The position numbers and the translations under genes were made by a program. DNA of 64,000 bases from Gammaproteobacteria bacterium. GTDB lineage: Bacteria > Pseudomonadota > Gammaproteobacteria > Pseudomonadales > Azotimanducaceae. Each line of letters opens with the position of its first letter. Position 1 is the first letter of the stretch. The stretch spans positions 1-64,000 of the forward strand of contig PAPD01000013.1 in NCBI GenBank assembly GCA_002708765.1, written 5' to 3'. Shown here piece by piece: positions 45,706 through 56,435 of the stretch. The notes beneath the pieces were generated by a model. That model did not search any database. It was not told the DNA's origin and saw only the letters and a list, made by a program, of their open reading frames with translations.

Positions 45706-46470
45706 CTACAACCTCAAATCATCAGGGCGGAAAAGCAGTGTAAATTCTCGAAAATTTCTTTCAAACAATAAATTATCTCGAGGGACTGAAAGGTTCCCAG
45801 CGAGCAATACTGCGCGGGTCGCTGATCTATCAAAAGCGTCGTTTCCACTAGATTCTTCAATTTTTGCCTGCATCACCTCGCCTGTAGGCAACAGCAAAAC
45901 ACGCAACAAGCACGTCATACCATTCCTTGCACTTGGAGGTCTAGACCATTTCTTAATAATTTCTTGCTGTATTATTGCTACATGGGCCAACACTTTTTCT
46001 TTCTCGGTCTTCGCTTTCCATAACCTTTCCTCTTCAAGAATAGCTCGATCTAAATCGCTAGAAAAATCAACCCTGACCGGATCTTCTCTATGTTCAATAC
46101 CATTTTTTTTTCCTGACTCCTTAGGCTTCGATGAGTCCTTTTTTCTTTCCGGATCAATTCTTTTTACTCCCTCTGATTCATTGGTTTTTTGCCAGTTATT
46201 CACTCGGCTATTTATTATTCCTTCTTCTAATCTTCGTGCTTCAATAATTCGATTGATCTCGTTTGCATTTGAAGTACTCAGATCTTCAGCCTCTGAAACA
46301 GATGAATCGAAATATAATTCGGCTTGTATGTAGTAATCCCGCCTATCGCTTACCGTAATAGAAAGGTTTTCATAATTTACTGATAACAAAGCTAATGCAC
46401 CAGCGTGCACTGCGAGAGCGCAAAAAAAAGCAAGACCGTAAAATGAAGAATCCGATATATTTCTAATCAT
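45706..46470 (-). CDS. tolA: Tol-Pal system protein TolA
   Basis: A 254-residue inner-membrane protein with one N-terminal helix (about 11-29), a short charged helical linker (about 60-170) and a C-terminal TonB/TolA domain (IIKKWSRPPSARNGMTCLLRVLLLPTGEV ... FDRSATRAVLLAG). It is shorter than the E. coli protein (421 residues) because the linker is reduced, as in many marine gammaproteobacteria. It transmits the TolQR proton-driven force to TolB and Pal. It lies between tolR and tolB. Confidence 0.93.
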   Translation of the reverse strand: MIRNISDSSFYGLAFFCALAVHAGALALLSVNYENLSITVSDRRDYYIQAELYFDSSVSEAEDLSTSNANEINRIIEARRLEEGIINSRVNNWQKTNESEGVKRIDPERKKDSSKPKESGKKNGIEHREDPVRVDFSSDLDRAILEEERLWKAKTEKEKVLAHVAIIQQEIIKKWSRPPSARNGMTCLLRVLLLPTGEVMQAKIEESSGNDAFDRSATRAVLLAGNLSVPRDNLLFERNFREFTLLFRPDDLRL

Positions 46471-46487
46471 CGACTTTGTATCACTTC

Positions 46488-46910
46488 CTAACTTTTTGGA
46501 GGCTGAGTAATAAGACCTACACTAACAGCTCCGGATTGACGCAAAATTTCCATAATTTCAATAATCTTGCCATATGGAAGCGTTTTATCACCTTCCACCA
46601 AAATCTTAACATTCGAATTTACGGCCAGAATCTTTTTCGTGTTCTCAGCTATCTTGCTCTTGGAGCTTGGGATACCTTTTTCTCCAATGTTGAAAAAGAG
46701 AGTCCCATCCTTTTTTATGGAGACGATTAACGTTTGCGATTCATCATCTATCGTCATCGGTTCCGATATGGCCTCAGGTAACTCGATTTTTATTCCTTGA
46801 GTCATTAAGGGCGCGGTAACCATAAAAATCACCAACAAGACAAGCATTACATCAATATATGGCACTACATTAATTTCAGACATAGGTTTTCTGCGATGAG
46901 CTTTCGCCAT
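46488..46910 (-). CDS. tolR: Tol-Pal system protein TolR
   Basis: A 140-residue ExbD/TolR-family protein with the N-terminal segment MSEINVVPYIDVMLVLLVIFMV, whose membrane aspartate carries protons, and a C-terminal periplasmic domain. With TolQ it forms the proton-driven motor. It begins two bases after tolQ ends. Confidence 0.96.
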   Translation of the reverse strand: MAKAHRRKPMSEINVVPYIDVMLVLLVIFMVTAPLMTQGIKIELPEAISEPMTIDDESQTLIVSIKKDGTLFFNIGEKGIPSSKSKIAENTKKILAVNSNVKILVEGDKTLPYGKIIEIMEILRQSGAVSVGLITQPPKS

Positions 46911-46912
46911 AG

Positions 46913-47590
46913 TCAGCCCTTCTGACTCGCTCTAGAAAGAATACTGCTAAACTCTTCTGTAAAAGCCTCGAATCTGTTTAGTATTATTTCTACTTGAGCA
47001 GAGTATCGGTTATAAGAAATTACTGCAGGAATTGCCGCGAACAGGCCAATTGCAGTAGCAATAAGAGCCTCCGAAATACCCGGAGCCACGACCGCCAACG
47101 AAGCCTGATTAACGGTCGCAAGTCCACGAAAAGAATTCATAATTCCCCACACCGTTCCAAAAAGCCCTATATAAGGACTTGTTGAACCTACGGTAGCTAA
47201 AAAAGATAAGTGCGTTTCTAGCCTCTCTTCTTCTCTTGCCAATGCCACTCTCATCGCCCGCTGCACATTTTGCATTACTCTATCGGAATCGATCGCATTC
47301 TGCGCATTAGATCTGGTAAATTCTTTAAAGCCTGAAGCGAAAATATGTTCAAGGCCAATCTGGTCAATTTCTTCTGCATCCAGCTCTCTATATATTTGAC
47401 CAAGATCTTTGCCTGACCAAAATTCATTTTCAAATTGCTGAGCGTGACCTCGTATCGCAGCCAAGGCAAATCCTTTCTGGAAAATCATGATCCAGGATAT
47501 CAAAGAACCTCCAATGAGAATGCCCATGACAACCTGGACTACGACACTGGCATTGAGTATCAGGTAAAAAATGGAAACAGGTTCAGTCAA
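46913..47590 (-). CDS. tolQ: Tol-Pal system protein TolQ
   Basis: A 225-residue MotA/TolQ/ExbB-family membrane protein with three helices and the conserved LATVGSTSPYIGLFGTVWGIM segment. It forms the proton channel with TolR. It follows ruvB after 45 bases; the thioesterase gene ybgC, which often starts tol clusters, is not present between them. Confidence 0.96.
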   Translation of the reverse strand: MTEPVSIFYLILNASVVVQVVMGILIGGSLISWIMIFQKGFALAAIRGHAQQFENEFWSGKDLGQIYRELDAEEIDQIGLEHIFASGFKEFTRSNAQNAIDSDRVMQNVQRAMRVALAREEERLETHLSFLATVGSTSPYIGLFGTVWGIMNSFRGLATVNQASLAVVAPGISEALIATAIGLFAAIPAVISYNRYSAQVEIILNRFEAFTEEFSSILSRASQKG

Positions 47591-47635
47591 ATCACTCTCT
47601 CCGAAAAAGGCATAATACCATTATATAAAATCATT

Positions 47636-48646
47636 CTAGTCTTTCGAAGCTTGAGCTAACCCAAAATGCTCATAAGCTAGACGCGTAGCTTCTCTTCCTC
47701 TGGGTGTCCTCACAACAAACCCTTGCTGCATTAAATATGGTTCATATACATCTTCCAAAGTATTTCGTTCTTCCCCAACTGTCGCTGCTATACTTTCTAT
47801 ACCAACCGGGCCACCGTCATATTTTTCTATAATTGCCAAAAGAATCCGTCGGTCCATATGATCAAATCCGTTTTCGTCAACCTTCAACAGATTCAGCGCA
47901 TGATCCGCTAAAGATTTGGTTACAACCCCTCGCCCTTCGACTTCCGCGTAATCTCTTACCCTTCGCAATAACCTATTAGCGATCCTGGGAGTTCCTCGGG
48001 CTCTGACCGCAATCTCATGAGCACCGTCAGGCTCGCATGATATCCCCAACAATCTTGAGGATCTTTCTATGATAGCAGTAAGATCATCGACTCCATAAAA
48101 CTCAAGTCTTTGAGAAATTCCAAATCTGTCACGGAAAGGTGAGGTAAGCAAGCCGGTTCGAGTAGTTGCTCCGACCAGAGTGAATGGGGGAAGCTCGATC
48201 TTTATAGATCGAGCTGCCGGCCCTTCACCTATCGTAATGTCTACTTGAAAATCCTCCATCGCCGGGTATAAAACTTCTTCAATTGCTGGTGTCAATCTGT
48301 GTATTTCATCGACAAAAAGTATATCTCCCTCTGAGAGATTAGTAAGAGCAGCAACTAGATCACCCTTTTTTTCTATGACCGGCCCTGAGGTAGACCTGAT
48401 TTCAGATCCCATTTCATTCGCAATGATATTTGCAAGAGTAGTCTTTCCCAGCCCTGGAGGACCAAATATCAAAGTATGATCCAAGGCCTCTCCTCTTTGT
48501 CGAGCGGCACTTATAAATAGCTGCATCTGCTTTGCCACTTCAACTTGTCCAAAATATTCGCCAAATGTCTTCGGACGAATGCTCCAGTCTTGTTTTTGTT
48601 CCATATCGTTTTTTGCTGAAGAAATTATTCGATCTTCTTCTATCAT
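47636..48646 (-). CDS. ruvB: Holliday junction branch migration ATPase RuvB
   Basis: A 336-residue AAA+ helicase motor. Walker A is [11 protein letters not shown], Walker B is [10 protein letters not shown], sensor 1 is LVGATTRTG, and the C-terminal winged helix contains [17 protein letters not shown]. It drives branch migration on RuvA. The gene starts two bases after the ruvA stop. Confidence 0.98.
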   Translation of the reverse strand: MIEEDRIISSAKNDMEQKQDWSIRPKTFGEYFGQVEVAKQMQLFISAARQRGEALDHTLIFGPPGLGKTTLANIIANEMGSEIRSTSGPVIEKKGDLVAALTNLSEGDILFVDEIHRLTPAIEEVLYPAMEDFQVDITIGEGPAARSIKIELPPFTLVGATTRTGLLTSPFRDRFGISQRLEFYGVDDLTAIIERSSRLLGISCEPDGAHEIAVRARGTPRIANRLLRRVRDYAEVEGRGVVTKSLADHALNLLKVDENGFDHMDRRILLAIIEKYDGGPVGIESIAATVGEERNTLEDVYEPYLMQQGFVVRTPRGREATRLAYEHFGLAQASKD

Positions 48647-48648
48647 TT

Positions 48649-49236
48649 CTACCTGTTCCCCAGCTCTTTAAGGGCTGCCTTCAAGAGGGTCTCGATATCA
48701 TCCGTATCAACCTTTATTCGCGTTACCGCTAAGCCCGCTTCATGCGGTTTGTAACCTAAGCCAACAAGAGCGGCTTCGAGGTCGGTGCGAATATGCTGAT
48801 CAACTATTTTTAACTCAGAGCCCTCTGGCGATTCTTCTACCGACACTTTGTCGCGCATCTCAATTACCAATCTTTCAGCAGTCTTTTTTCCTACACCAGG
48901 CAAAGACATCAAAAGTCTTACATTATTCTCGGAAATCGCTAACGAAAATTCATTTTCGTTAAGCCCAGAAAGTATACCAATAGCCAGCTTCGGTCCGACT
49001 CCATTTATCTTTATAAGAGACTGGAATAAGGATTTTTCTTTCGATGTTCCGAACCCGAAAAGCAAGTGAGCATCTTCGCGAACCACAAGCTGTGTATGAA
49101 GAGTTATTGTCTGATCCATAGAAATATTGTCATATGTAGTAGAAGAAATTTCGATTTCGTAACCCACTCCACTGACTTCCAGTATCACACTACCCGCTTC
49201 CATCTCCAATATTCTGCCAGTCAGCCGAGCAATCAC
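48649..49236 (-). CDS. ruvA: Holliday junction DNA-binding protein RuvA
   Basis: A 195-residue protein with the N-terminal OB fold ([21 protein letters not shown]), two helix-hairpin-helix motifs ([31 protein letters not shown]) and the C-terminal RuvB-binding domain. It overlaps the end of ruvC by four bases. Confidence 0.97.
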   Translation of the reverse strand: MIARLTGRILEMEAGSVILEVSGVGYEIEISSTTYDNISMDQTITLHTQLVVREDAHLLFGFGTSKEKSLFQSLIKINGVGPKLAIGILSGLNENEFSLAISENNVRLLMSLPGVGKKTAERLVIEMRDKVSVEESPEGSELKIVDQHIRTDLEAALVGLGYKPHEAGLAVTRIKVDTDDIETLLKAALKELGNR

Positions 49237-49796
49237 CGACTCCCGTCCTCGGCGGCGCCGTATCTCCCTCGTCTAAACACGGATATTTGTTCCTGATTAT
49301 CATTAGAATTCTCGATGATTCTCACAGAAAACTGCGTATGAATATGACAGATCGCTGTTGCCAAAGCGTCTGCCGCATCCTGTTGGGGTAACCCAGATAG
49401 TCCCAACATAGACTGGACCATCTTTTGAACTTGCTCTTTAGTAGCTGCCCCGGTTCCCACTATAGACTGCTTGATTTTACGTGCTTCGTATTCTTTGACT
49501 ACCGCACCGCCTCTAACTCCGGCCACTATCGCCGCTCCTCGGGCTTGTCCTAACTTTAAAGCGGATGAAGCTGATTTGGATACGAACACTTTCTCAATTG
49601 CTAATTCTGTAGGCTCGAACTCGGCAACAATTTCACTTACCCCCTTATAAATAACTTCAAGTTTTTCGGGGAGAGTGCTTTTAGGGTCAGTTATTATTCT
49701 CCCACTCGCGATATAATTTATGGCGCGATCAACACTTTTTACCAGACCATAGCCGGTTACCCTTGAACCCGGATCAATTCCTAGAACGATTGCCAT
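49233..49796 (-). CDS. ruvC: Holliday junction resolvase RuvC
   Basis: A 187-residue endonuclease with the RNase H-like core. The first acid is in VLGIDPGSRVTGYGLV, followed by AIEKVFV and the C-terminal DAADALATAICH acidic pair. The track start at 49862 adds 22 residues not found in the family; ATG 49796 (MAIVLGIDPG) is the family start. A 123-base gap separates it from yebC. Confidence 0.96.
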   Translation of the reverse strand: MAIVLGIDPGSRVTGYGLVKSVDRAINYIASGRIITDPKSTLPEKLEVIYKGVSEIVAEFEPTELAIEKVFVSKSASSALKLGQARGAAIVAGVRGGAVVKEYEARKIKQSIVGTGAATKEQVQKMVQSMLGLSGLPQQDAADALATAICHIHTQFSVRIIENSNDNQEQISVFRRGRYGAAEDGSR

Positions 49797-49919
49797 GACA
49801 AAAATTTTTGGTCCTTTTCTTATATCATAGCACACTAGGGGCCAGGTATTGAAAAGCTCCAAGAAGCAATTGCTTTCAGCTCCACCGACTTCCAGTCAGG
49901 TTCAAATCCAGAGCTAAGA

Positions 49920-50654
49920 TCAGAACTCAAACTCAGAGGGAAAATTTGCATTACAATAAACACTAGTTACGTCGTCCAGATCATCCAGCAAATCCAAACA
50001 AGCAAGAACCTTCCTGCCTGTCTCATGATCTATGGCATTATAGCTCTTCGGGATCATCGTAATCTCCGATGAAGCAGGTTCAAATCCAGCTTCAAGCAAA
50101 GCTGTTTTCATTTTTTGATGGATTTCGGCAGACGTAATAATTTCGATACTCTCTTCTTTTGTATCAACATCTTCCGCATCATTCTCTATCACGATCTCGA
50201 CTATCTCATCCTCATGCTCTAAAGAATCGAATGTAATACTGCCCTTTTTTTCGAAGAGATAAGAAACTGAACCATCAGTGCCTAAACTTCCTCCCGATCT
50301 CGAAAAAACATGGCGGACTTCAGCTACGGTTCTGTTTCGATTGTCTGTCATCGTTTCCACTAAAATTGCTACCCCACCCGGCCCATAACCTTCGTAAGTT
50401 AAAGAGATAAGTTCCGCGCCATCTTCACCACCTGCCCCCCGAGCGATAGCGCGATCCATAGTATCTTTAGGCATCTGCGCCGACTTTGCCTTATCTACAA
50501 CCCCCCTTAACGACGGGTTATCTTCGGGGTTCGGGCCGCCATCTCTAGCAGCAACGGTAAGCTCCCTGATAATCTTGGTAAAAACCTTTGCACGCTTAGC
50601 ATCCTGCCCAGCTTTACGGTGCTTGATGTTACTCCACTTACTATGTCCGGCCAC
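49920..50654 (-). CDS. yebC: YebC/PmpR-family protein
   Basis: About 244 residues beginning [14 protein letters not shown], the invariant family start, if GTG 50654 is used; the track's TTG 50660 adds two residues. The gene overlaps the end of aspS by 14 bases. YebC proteins act as transcription regulators and, in recent work on some members, as ribosome-associated factors that ease translation of proline stretches. Its place between aspS and ruvC is conserved in gammaproteobacteria. Confidence 0.95.
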   Translation of the reverse strand: MAGHSKWSNIKHRKAGQDAKRAKVFTKIIRELTVAARDGGPNPEDNPSLRGVVDKAKSAQMPKDTMDRAIARGAGGEDGAELISLTYEGYGPGGVAILVETMTDNRNRTVAEVRHVFSRSGGSLGTDGSVSYLFEKKGSITFDSLEHEDEIVEIVIENDAEDVDTKEESIEIITSAEIHQKMKTALLEAGFEPASSEITMIPKSYNAIDHETGRKVLACLDLLDDLDDVTSVYCNANFPSEFEF

Positions 50655-52425
50655 CGCCAAGATCCTCTAATTTTCTCAACTCAATACCTAGCTCTTCGAG
50701 CTGGCGAACCGAGACTTCATCCGGGGCAGCTGTTAATAGACAGCTCGCAGTCTGGGTTTTAGGAAAAGCAATTACGTCTCTAATAGCTGAAGAACCCGAA
50801 AGCAACATTACAATTCTATCTAGGCCGAAAGCGATGCCTCCATGAGGAGGAGCTCCATATTTAAGGGCATCCAAGAAAAAACCAAACTTGGAATCAATTT
50901 CTTCTTGCGTGTACTTCATTGCCCGAAAGATCGATTCCTGTATTTCTGTTTTATGGACCCGGATAGAACCTCCACCGACTTCATAACCATTAATTACAAG
51001 ATCATATGACCAGGAATTCATTTTCAAGGGATCTTCTTCAATCTCTTTGGCTGTTCCTGCTGGAGAAGTAAACGGATGATGTACCGCAGAAATTCTGCCT
51101 TCCTCGTCTTTTTCGAACATAGGGAAATTTTTTACCCAGCAACAGGACCATGCGCTAACATACAAGTCTAAATCTTCTGCCAATTTGTTCCGCAACGCTG
51201 ACATCGATTCATTAACTATTTTGGCCTTGTCTGCTCCAAAGAAAATGACATCTCCATCACTAACTTCACAACGATCAAGAATGCTTTGGATAGCTTCATC
51301 AGATAAAAATTTCAAGATAGGAGATTGAAGTCCACCCAACCCCTTAGACAAATCATTAACACGAATATAAGCAAGCCCTCTCGCTCCATATAAACTAACA
51401 AAATTCGTGTAATCATCTATGTTTTTTCTAGAAAGGCAGTCTCCGTCTGGTAATCTCAAGGCAACCACCCTTGAACCAATATCCTTAGCCGGCCCACTAA
51501 ACACTTTAAATTCTGAATCTTTTAGTAGATCGTCTATATCTACTAACCTCAAGTCAAATCTCAAGTCAGGACGATCCGTTCCATATCTCAAAATCGCCTC
51601 GTTATAATCAAGCACCGGGAGCTCTCCCAAATCTACCTGGATAGTCTGCAGAAAAATCTTCCGTATAAGATTTTCTGCGATTTCCATAACGTCCTCCTGT
51701 TTTACAAAACTCATTTCAACATCTAATTGAGTAAATTCAGGTTGACGATCTGCTCGGAGATCTTCGTCTCTAAAACAGCGTGCTATCTGATAGTAACGGT
51801 CAATTCCGGCCATCATCAATAGTTGCTTAAATAACTGTGGTGACTGAGGAAGAGCATAAAAACAACCAGGGTGCACTCTACTAGGCACAAGGTAGTCACG
51901 AGCACCTTCAGGAGTTGCCTTTGTTAGAATCGGAGTTTCCACTTCGACAAAACTCTCTTTCTCCATAAAATTGCGGATCATGTGAGCAACCTGCGAACGC
52001 AAACGAAGTCTAGATTGCATTTCGGGACGCCTAAGATCCAGTGCGCGATTTTTTAGTCGAACATCCTCTCCCGCGCTAGAGTATTCATCTAACTGAAAAG
52101 GCGGAGTTTCCGCAAAATTCAAGATCTCAAGCTGTTGGCCGAGCACTTCTATATCCCCAGTATCCATTTTCTCATTAACGGCTTCCGCATCCCGTCTCCT
52201 GACTCGGCCCTCTACCCGAATAACAAATTCGTTACGGACTGTATCAGCTAGCGAAAAAGCTTCCACAGTATCCGGATCAAAAACAACCTGGACGATGCCC
52301 GAATAATCTCTCAGATCCAGAAATATCACTCCGCCATGATCGCGCCGCCGATGAACCCATCCACACAGCTGGACATCACTTGCAACATTCAATTCCCTTA
52401 GATCACCACAAAAGTCACTACGCAT
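50641..52425 (-). CDS. aspS: Aspartate-tRNA ligase
   Basis: A 594-residue class IIb aminoacyl-tRNA synthetase: N-terminal anticodon-binding OB fold ([23 protein letters not shown]), catalytic motif 2 ([20 protein letters not shown]), a GAD insertion domain (about 290-420) and motif 3 ([13 protein letters not shown]). The bacterial length and GAD domain identify AspRS rather than AsnRS. Whether it is discriminating or also charges tRNA-Asn cannot be decided with confidence. Confidence 0.97.
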   Translation of the reverse strand: MRSDFCGDLRELNVASDVQLCGWVHRRRDHGGVIFLDLRDYSGIVQVVFDPDTVEAFSLADTVRNEFVIRVEGRVRRRDAEAVNEKMDTGDIEVLGQQLEILNFAETPPFQLDEYSSAGEDVRLKNRALDLRRPEMQSRLRLRSQVAHMIRNFMEKESFVEVETPILTKATPEGARDYLVPSRVHPGCFYALPQSPQLFKQLLMMAGIDRYYQIARCFRDEDLRADRQPEFTQLDVEMSFVKQEDVMEIAENLIRKIFLQTIQVDLGELPVLDYNEAILRYGTDRPDLRFDLRLVDIDDLLKDSEFKVFSGPAKDIGSRVVALRLPDGDCLSRKNIDDYTNFVSLYGARGLAYIRVNDLSKGLGGLQSPILKFLSDEAIQSILDRCEVSDGDVIFFGADKAKIVNESMSALRNKLAEDLDLYVSAWSCCWVKNFPMFEKDEEGRISAVHHPFTSPAGTAKEIEEDPLKMNSWSYDLVINGYEVGGGSIRVHKTEIQESIFRAMKYTQEEIDSKFGFFLDALKYGAPPHGGIAFGLDRIVMLLSGSSAIRDVIAFPKTQTASCLLTAAPDEVSVRQLEELGIELRKLEDLGGGRT

Positions 52426-52452
52426 AAATACCCCTTAAATATCTCTATCCCG

Positions 52453-52785
52453 CTATGTTTTGTTTGCAGTAGCGGAGGAAGAATCACTCTTTTTTTTGGG
52501 TGCATCCGCCTTCGAAATGTCTCCAGAACTTTTTGAGCTGGAATCAGATTTTTCATTTCCTCCTGCCCTTTCGTTAGCTGAAGCGGTAACATTTTTCTTT
52601 TTCCCAGTCTTAAAATCTGTTTCATACCAACCTCCGCCTTTTAATCGGAACGCTGCTGCCGAAACCATTTTTTTTAAAGAAGCTTCATTGCATTCTGGAC
52701 AGTCTACAAGAGGATCATCTGAAATCTTTTGCAATTTCTCCAGTTCATGCAAACAGTTGACACATTGGTATTCATAGATAGGCAT
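52453..52785 (-). CDS. FmdB-family zinc ribbon protein
   Basis: A 110-residue protein starting MPIYEYQCVNC at ATG 52785; the track start at 52848 adds an unrelated 21 residues. The zinc ribbon is formed by CVNC and CPEC, followed by LKGGGWYETDF and a disordered Ser/Lys-rich tail. Found ahead of aspS in many gammaproteobacteria; the cellular role is unknown. It is the first gene of the minus-strand aspS block, 27 bases before aspS. Confidence 0.9.
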   Translation of the reverse strand: MPIYEYQCVNCLHELEKLQKISDDPLVDCPECNEASLKKMVSAAAFRLKGGGWYETDFKTGKKKNVTASANERAGGNEKSDSSSKSSGDISKADAPKKKSDSSSATANKT

Positions 52786-52954
52786 AATAAGTTCCCGGGG
52801 AAATTGTTCCTCAAATATCAAGGCCATTATATAAACAAAACTCAGCACTGGCGAGTTGCCTGCTTTGTCTAAGATGAATTTTTCATACTACAAAGCAATC
52901 GCGCCATTAGTCGTGTAAAATACAAATGAACTAAACTTACTGATAAATACGGAC

Positions 52955-54652
52955 ATGAGAGCCAAGAGATACTCCATAAGCACTCTGAAAGAAACTCCAT
53001 CTGAAGCAGAAATAACAAGTCATCGGCTAATGATTAGGGCCGGTCTAATTAAAAAAACTGCTTCTGGAATATATTCGTGGATGCCCCTAGGTTTAAGGGT
53101 GTTGAAAAAAATAGAAAAGATCATACGGGAAGAAATGGATACTGCTGGAGCTCAGGAAGTTCTTCTGCCCGCCATCCAACCGGCCGAATTATGGAAGGAA
53201 TCGGGCAGATGGGATCAATATGACGAAGGTCTTTTGCTAAAACTAAAGGATCGACACAGCAGAGACTTTTGTTTCGGGCCGACTCACGAAGAAGTGATCA
53301 CTGACCTGGCAAGAACCGAACTAAAAAGCCATCGCCAGCTTCCAATCAATTTTTACCAGATTCAAACTAAATTCAGAGATGAGACTCGGCCACGATTCGG
53401 AGTATTGAGAGCAAGGGAATTTATAATGAAGGATGCTTATTCTTTTCATTCGGATAAAGCTTCCCTCGAAGAAACTTATCAACTAATGCACTCCGTATAC
53501 TCTAAAATACTTCAGAGAATGGAGCTCGACTACCGGCCTGTGGAAGCTGACAGCGGAAGCATTGGAGGAAATGCGTCTACAGAGTTTCACGTGATCGCGG
53601 AATCTGGAGAAGATGTAATTGCTTTTTCCACCGAATCTGATTATGCAGCCAATGTTGAGTTAGCGGAAGCGATTGCTCCGCCATCAGAGACCGAGAATAT
53701 GCTAGAGATGGAAAAGGTACCGACACCTGACGCTAAAACTATCGAGAAAGTTTCCACTCTGCTAGAGATCCCAGAGGAAAAAACGATAAAAACTCTGCTA
53801 GTAAAAGGGTCTGAGACAGAAATTGTAGCTCTAGTGCTGCGGGGAGACCATACACTAAGTTCAGTAAAAGCTGAAAAATTAAGTTCAGTGGCTTCACCAC
53901 TACGTATGGCAGACCCAGAGGAGATAATGACAGCGCTCGGATGTCAAATCGGATATATTGGTCCATGCAATTTGCCCTTTCCGGTTTATGTTGATAGAAG
54001 TGCGGCAGCGATTAGAAATTTTGTCGGAGGCGCTAACGAAGACGGCTATCACATAAGAAATATAAACTGGCATAGGGATTCCAAAATCGAAGCCATAGTT
54101 GATCTAAGAGAAATCAAAGTGGGCGATCCAAGCCCCGATGGAAAAGGAAAAATCAGACTTAAAAGAGGGATTGAAGTTGGGCATATCTTTCAATTGGGTG
54201 ATAAATACTCGAAATCGATGAAAGCTAATGTATTAAATGATTCAGGCAAAACCACTGCACTGCAAATGGGATGCTATGGGATGGGTGTAACCAGATTGGC
54301 AGGTGCAGTTATCGAGCAAAATCATGATGAATCGGGAATAATTTGGCCTCACGTTCTGGCTCCTTTCGAAGCAGTCATAATCCCGATCAACGCCCAAAAG
54401 TCACAAAAAGTATTTGATAAAACCGAGGAATTATACGCAGAGCTTAAAGATCTAGGTTGCGACGTAATATTAGATGATAGGGACGACGTCCGCCCGGGAG
54501 TAAAATTCAATGAATGGGAACTAATTGGAGTTCCCCATCGACTGGTCATAGGGGAAAAAAGTCTGAAGAAAAACAAAATTGAATATACTCATCGAAAAAA
54601 GGGAGAGGCCCTAGAAATCTCAAAAGAAAAAGCTATAAGTTTAATCAATTAA
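52955..54652 (+). CDS. proS: Proline-tRNA ligase, bacterial type
   Basis: A 565-residue class IIa synthetase. Motifs: TASGIYSWMPLG (motif 1 region), FRDETRPRFGVLRAREFIMKDAYSFH (motif 2, in part), an inserted YbaK-like editing domain (about 225-380) that clears Ala-tRNA-Pro, then motif 3 and the C-terminal anticodon domain. It is complete. Divergent from fmdB and convergent with the TlpA gene, whose stop it overlaps by four bases. Confidence 0.97.
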   Translation: MRAKRYSISTLKETPSEAEITSHRLMIRAGLIKKTASGIYSWMPLGLRVLKKIEKIIREEMDTAGAQEVLLPAIQPAELWKESGRWDQYDEGLLLKLKDRHSRDFCFGPTHEEVITDLARTELKSHRQLPINFYQIQTKFRDETRPRFGVLRAREFIMKDAYSFHSDKASLEETYQLMHSVYSKILQRMELDYRPVEADSGSIGGNASTEFHVIAESGEDVIAFSTESDYAANVELAEAIAPPSETENMLEMEKVPTPDAKTIEKVSTLLEIPEEKTIKTLLVKGSETEIVALVLRGDHTLSSVKAEKLSSVASPLRMADPEEIMTALGCQIGYIGPCNLPFPVYVDRSAAAIRNFVGGANEDGYHIRNINWHRDSKIEAIVDLREIKVGDPSPDGKGKIRLKRGIEVGHIFQLGDKYSKSMKANVLNDSGKTTALQMGCYGMGVTRLAGAVIEQNHDESGIIWPHVLAPFEAVIIPINAQKSQKVFDKTEELYAELKDLGCDVILDDRDDVRPGVKFNEWELIGVPHRLVIGEKSLKKNKIEYTHRKKGEALEISKEKAISLIN

Positions 54653-55110
54653 TGATTTTCAATGACCTCTAACAAAGATTCCTTCGTCTGAGGACCAACC
54701 AGAGTCGCAAGTAGATTTTTCTCTGGGTTAAAAACAAATGTGGTAGGTAAAACCTCGGGGCGTTTTATTCCAAGGCTTTCGGCCGGATCAATATTATAGA
54801 CGGGAAAAGAAATTTTCATTTCTTTGGTCTGTTTTTTTGCCAGCTCTTTTTCTGACCCATCAAAATTAACGCCAAACACCATGACATTTGGATTATCGTC
54901 ATGCAAAGCCTGTAATTCAGGTACTTCGATCTTGCAGGGCGCGCACCATACCGCCCAGTAATTTATAACCAGATAAAATTCCCGGAGTTCAGAATAAATA
55001 TATCCGTTACCATCCAAATCGTAAAAATCAAAATCCTTTTTTTGCTCGCAAGATGAAAGAAGCAATAAAACGAAAAAAAAACAGGGTTTTCTTAAAAATT
55101 CACGAATCAT
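54649..55110 (-). CDS. TlpA-like thioredoxin-fold lipoprotein
   Basis: A 153-residue lipoprotein: signal peptide with lipobox LSSC, then a thioredoxin fold with WAVWCAPCKIE (CxxC) and cis-Pro in EVLPTTFVF. The predicted role is reduction of periplasmic disulfides, for example in cytochrome c maturation or in resisting oxidative stress, at the face of the membrane. It is convergent with proS. Confidence 0.88.
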   Translation of the reverse strand: MIREFLRKPCFFFVLLLLSSCEQKKDFDFYDLDGNGYIYSELREFYLVINYWAVWCAPCKIEVPELQALHDDNPNVMVFGVNFDGSEKELAKKQTKEMKISFPVYNIDPAESLGIKRPEVLPTTFVFNPEKNLLATLVGPQTKESLLEVIENH

Positions 55111-55145
55111 CCGTTCAGAAGGGACCTAGTCAGCACACGCTGACA

Positions 55146-55511
55146 CTAATGGACGATCTTATCTTGTTGTGATCCGTTCGATGAAACCTGGATCTCCGAT
55201 TCGACTCTTTCCATTGATTCATCACCTAATCTCACCTCGTACCTCCTAGTAGCCACTTCCCCGGCCAAAAGGTGAGGAAGTTGTTCAAGGAAATCTCCCA
55301 TATGAGACGTTTCCCAATGACGCTCCAGCGCTTCGACTGACTCCCATTCCTGAAAAAGCAGGATTGTATTCGGATTAGACAAACCAACATAGAACTCATA
55401 AGTCAGGCAACCGATTTCAGAACGACTGCACCCAGCCATTTTTTTCATTGCCTCGATCGCTTCTTCTCTTATTTCAGATTTTATTGGAAAAGTGCCGTGT
55501 ACAATAATCAT
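55146..55511 (-). CDS. Antibiotic biosynthesis monooxygenase (ABM) domain protein
   Basis: A 121-residue protein with one ABM/dimeric ferredoxin-like domain (IVHGTFPIKSEIREEAIEAM ... SEIGCLTYEFYV ... LFQEWESVEALERHWETSHM). The family includes quinol monooxygenases such as YgiN, and haem-degrading enzymes. There is no cofactor requirement visible. The C-terminal 25 residues are unlike the domain and probably flexible. It lies 36 bases upstream of the TlpA gene on the same strand. Confidence 0.82.
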   Translation of the reverse strand: MIIVHGTFPIKSEIREEAIEAMKKMAGCSRSEIGCLTYEFYVGLSNPNTILLFQEWESVEALERHWETSHMGDFLEQLPHLLAGEVATRRYEVRLGDESMERVESEIQVSSNGSQQDKIVH

Positions 55512-55584
55512 GGGGATTTAACACAGATAAAGAGTCGAGATTATAAGTGGCTATTATTACCATAAGCAAGGCCAAATTCTCCAG

Positions 55585-56343
55585 TCACTCGCGATGGACA
55601 GAGAAGGGAGACCACGCTTGAGCTACAGGCATTATCTCAATCTGATTAACGTTGATGTGCTCTGGCATCGATGTCAGCCAAAAAACTGTTTCCGCAATAT
55701 CTTCCCCGACAATGGGCTTCATTTTCTCATACACGGATTTAGCCTTTTCTCGATCCCCCTTAAATCTAACGATCGAAAATTCTGTCTCGCTCATTCCCGG
55801 CTCAACCAACGAGACTCGAATATTTCTTCCCACGAGATCACATCTGAGGTTCCTAGAAAACTGCTGAACAAAAGCCTTGGTGCCTCCATAAACGTTCCCA
55901 CCCGGATAGGGCCAGGTTGCCGCGATTGAACCTATATTAACTATATGGCCACTTCTCCTCTCCACCATGCCTGGAAGTATTGATCTAGAAAAATAGAGCA
56001 TTCCTTTTATGTTAGTATCTATCATCATTTCCCAGTCTTCGGGGTCTGATGTTTCAGCAGGGCCTAACCCAAGCGCTAAACCTGCATTATTCACCAATAT
56101 ATCAACTCTCTTAAACCCAACTGGTAATCCAGTGATTTCTTGATCGATTTTTTTTCTGTCCCTAACATCCAAGCCTATAATAAGACATCGGTCCGAAGCA
56201 TCGAATTCATCTACAAGGGAAATCAGTCTTTCTTTTCTGCGGGCAACCAAAATTAACCGGTGCCCTTCAGAGAGAAACTTTCTGGCTATAGCCTCTCCAA
56301 AACCGGATGAGGCTCCAGTGACAAGAACATTTTTTTTCACCAT
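55585..56343 (-). CDS. Short-chain dehydrogenase/reductase (YdfG-like)
   Basis: A 252-residue Rossmann-fold enzyme. The NAD(P) motif is TGASSGFGEAIARKF, the NNAG motif is VNNAGLALG, the serine is in VNIGSIA and the catalytic pair is YGGTK. The arginine pair in the second strand (VARRKERL) suggests NADP preference. The sequence resembles YdfG / 3-hydroxy-acid (serine, allo-threonine) dehydrogenases. AGGGACCA precedes the ATG. Confidence 0.9.
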   Translation of the reverse strand: MVKKNVLVTGASSGFGEAIARKFLSEGHRLILVARRKERLISLVDEFDASDRCLIIGLDVRDRKKIDQEITGLPVGFKRVDILVNNAGLALGLGPAETSDPEDWEMMIDTNIKGMLYFSRSILPGMVERRSGHIVNIGSIAATWPYPGGNVYGGTKAFVQQFSRNLRCDLVGRNIRVSLVEPGMSETEFSIVRFKGDREKAKSVYEKMKPIVGEDIAETVFWLTSMPEHINVNQIEIMPVAQAWSPFSVHRE

Positions 56344-56435
56344 TGGTCCCTTTTTATTAGTGTTTCAGAATATAGAATCTTCCGCAGCATGTTTATAAAC
56401 TTATGCGACACCTATTCTTTCGGAATCTTGAGTCT

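Noticed and set aside
49840-49919. T-arm-like CAGGTTCAAATCCAG in the yebC-ruvC gap as a tRNA fragment
   Set aside because: The flanking bases do not pair as a T-stem, no acceptor, D or anticodon arm is present, and the same 15-mer occurs inside yebC coding sequence.
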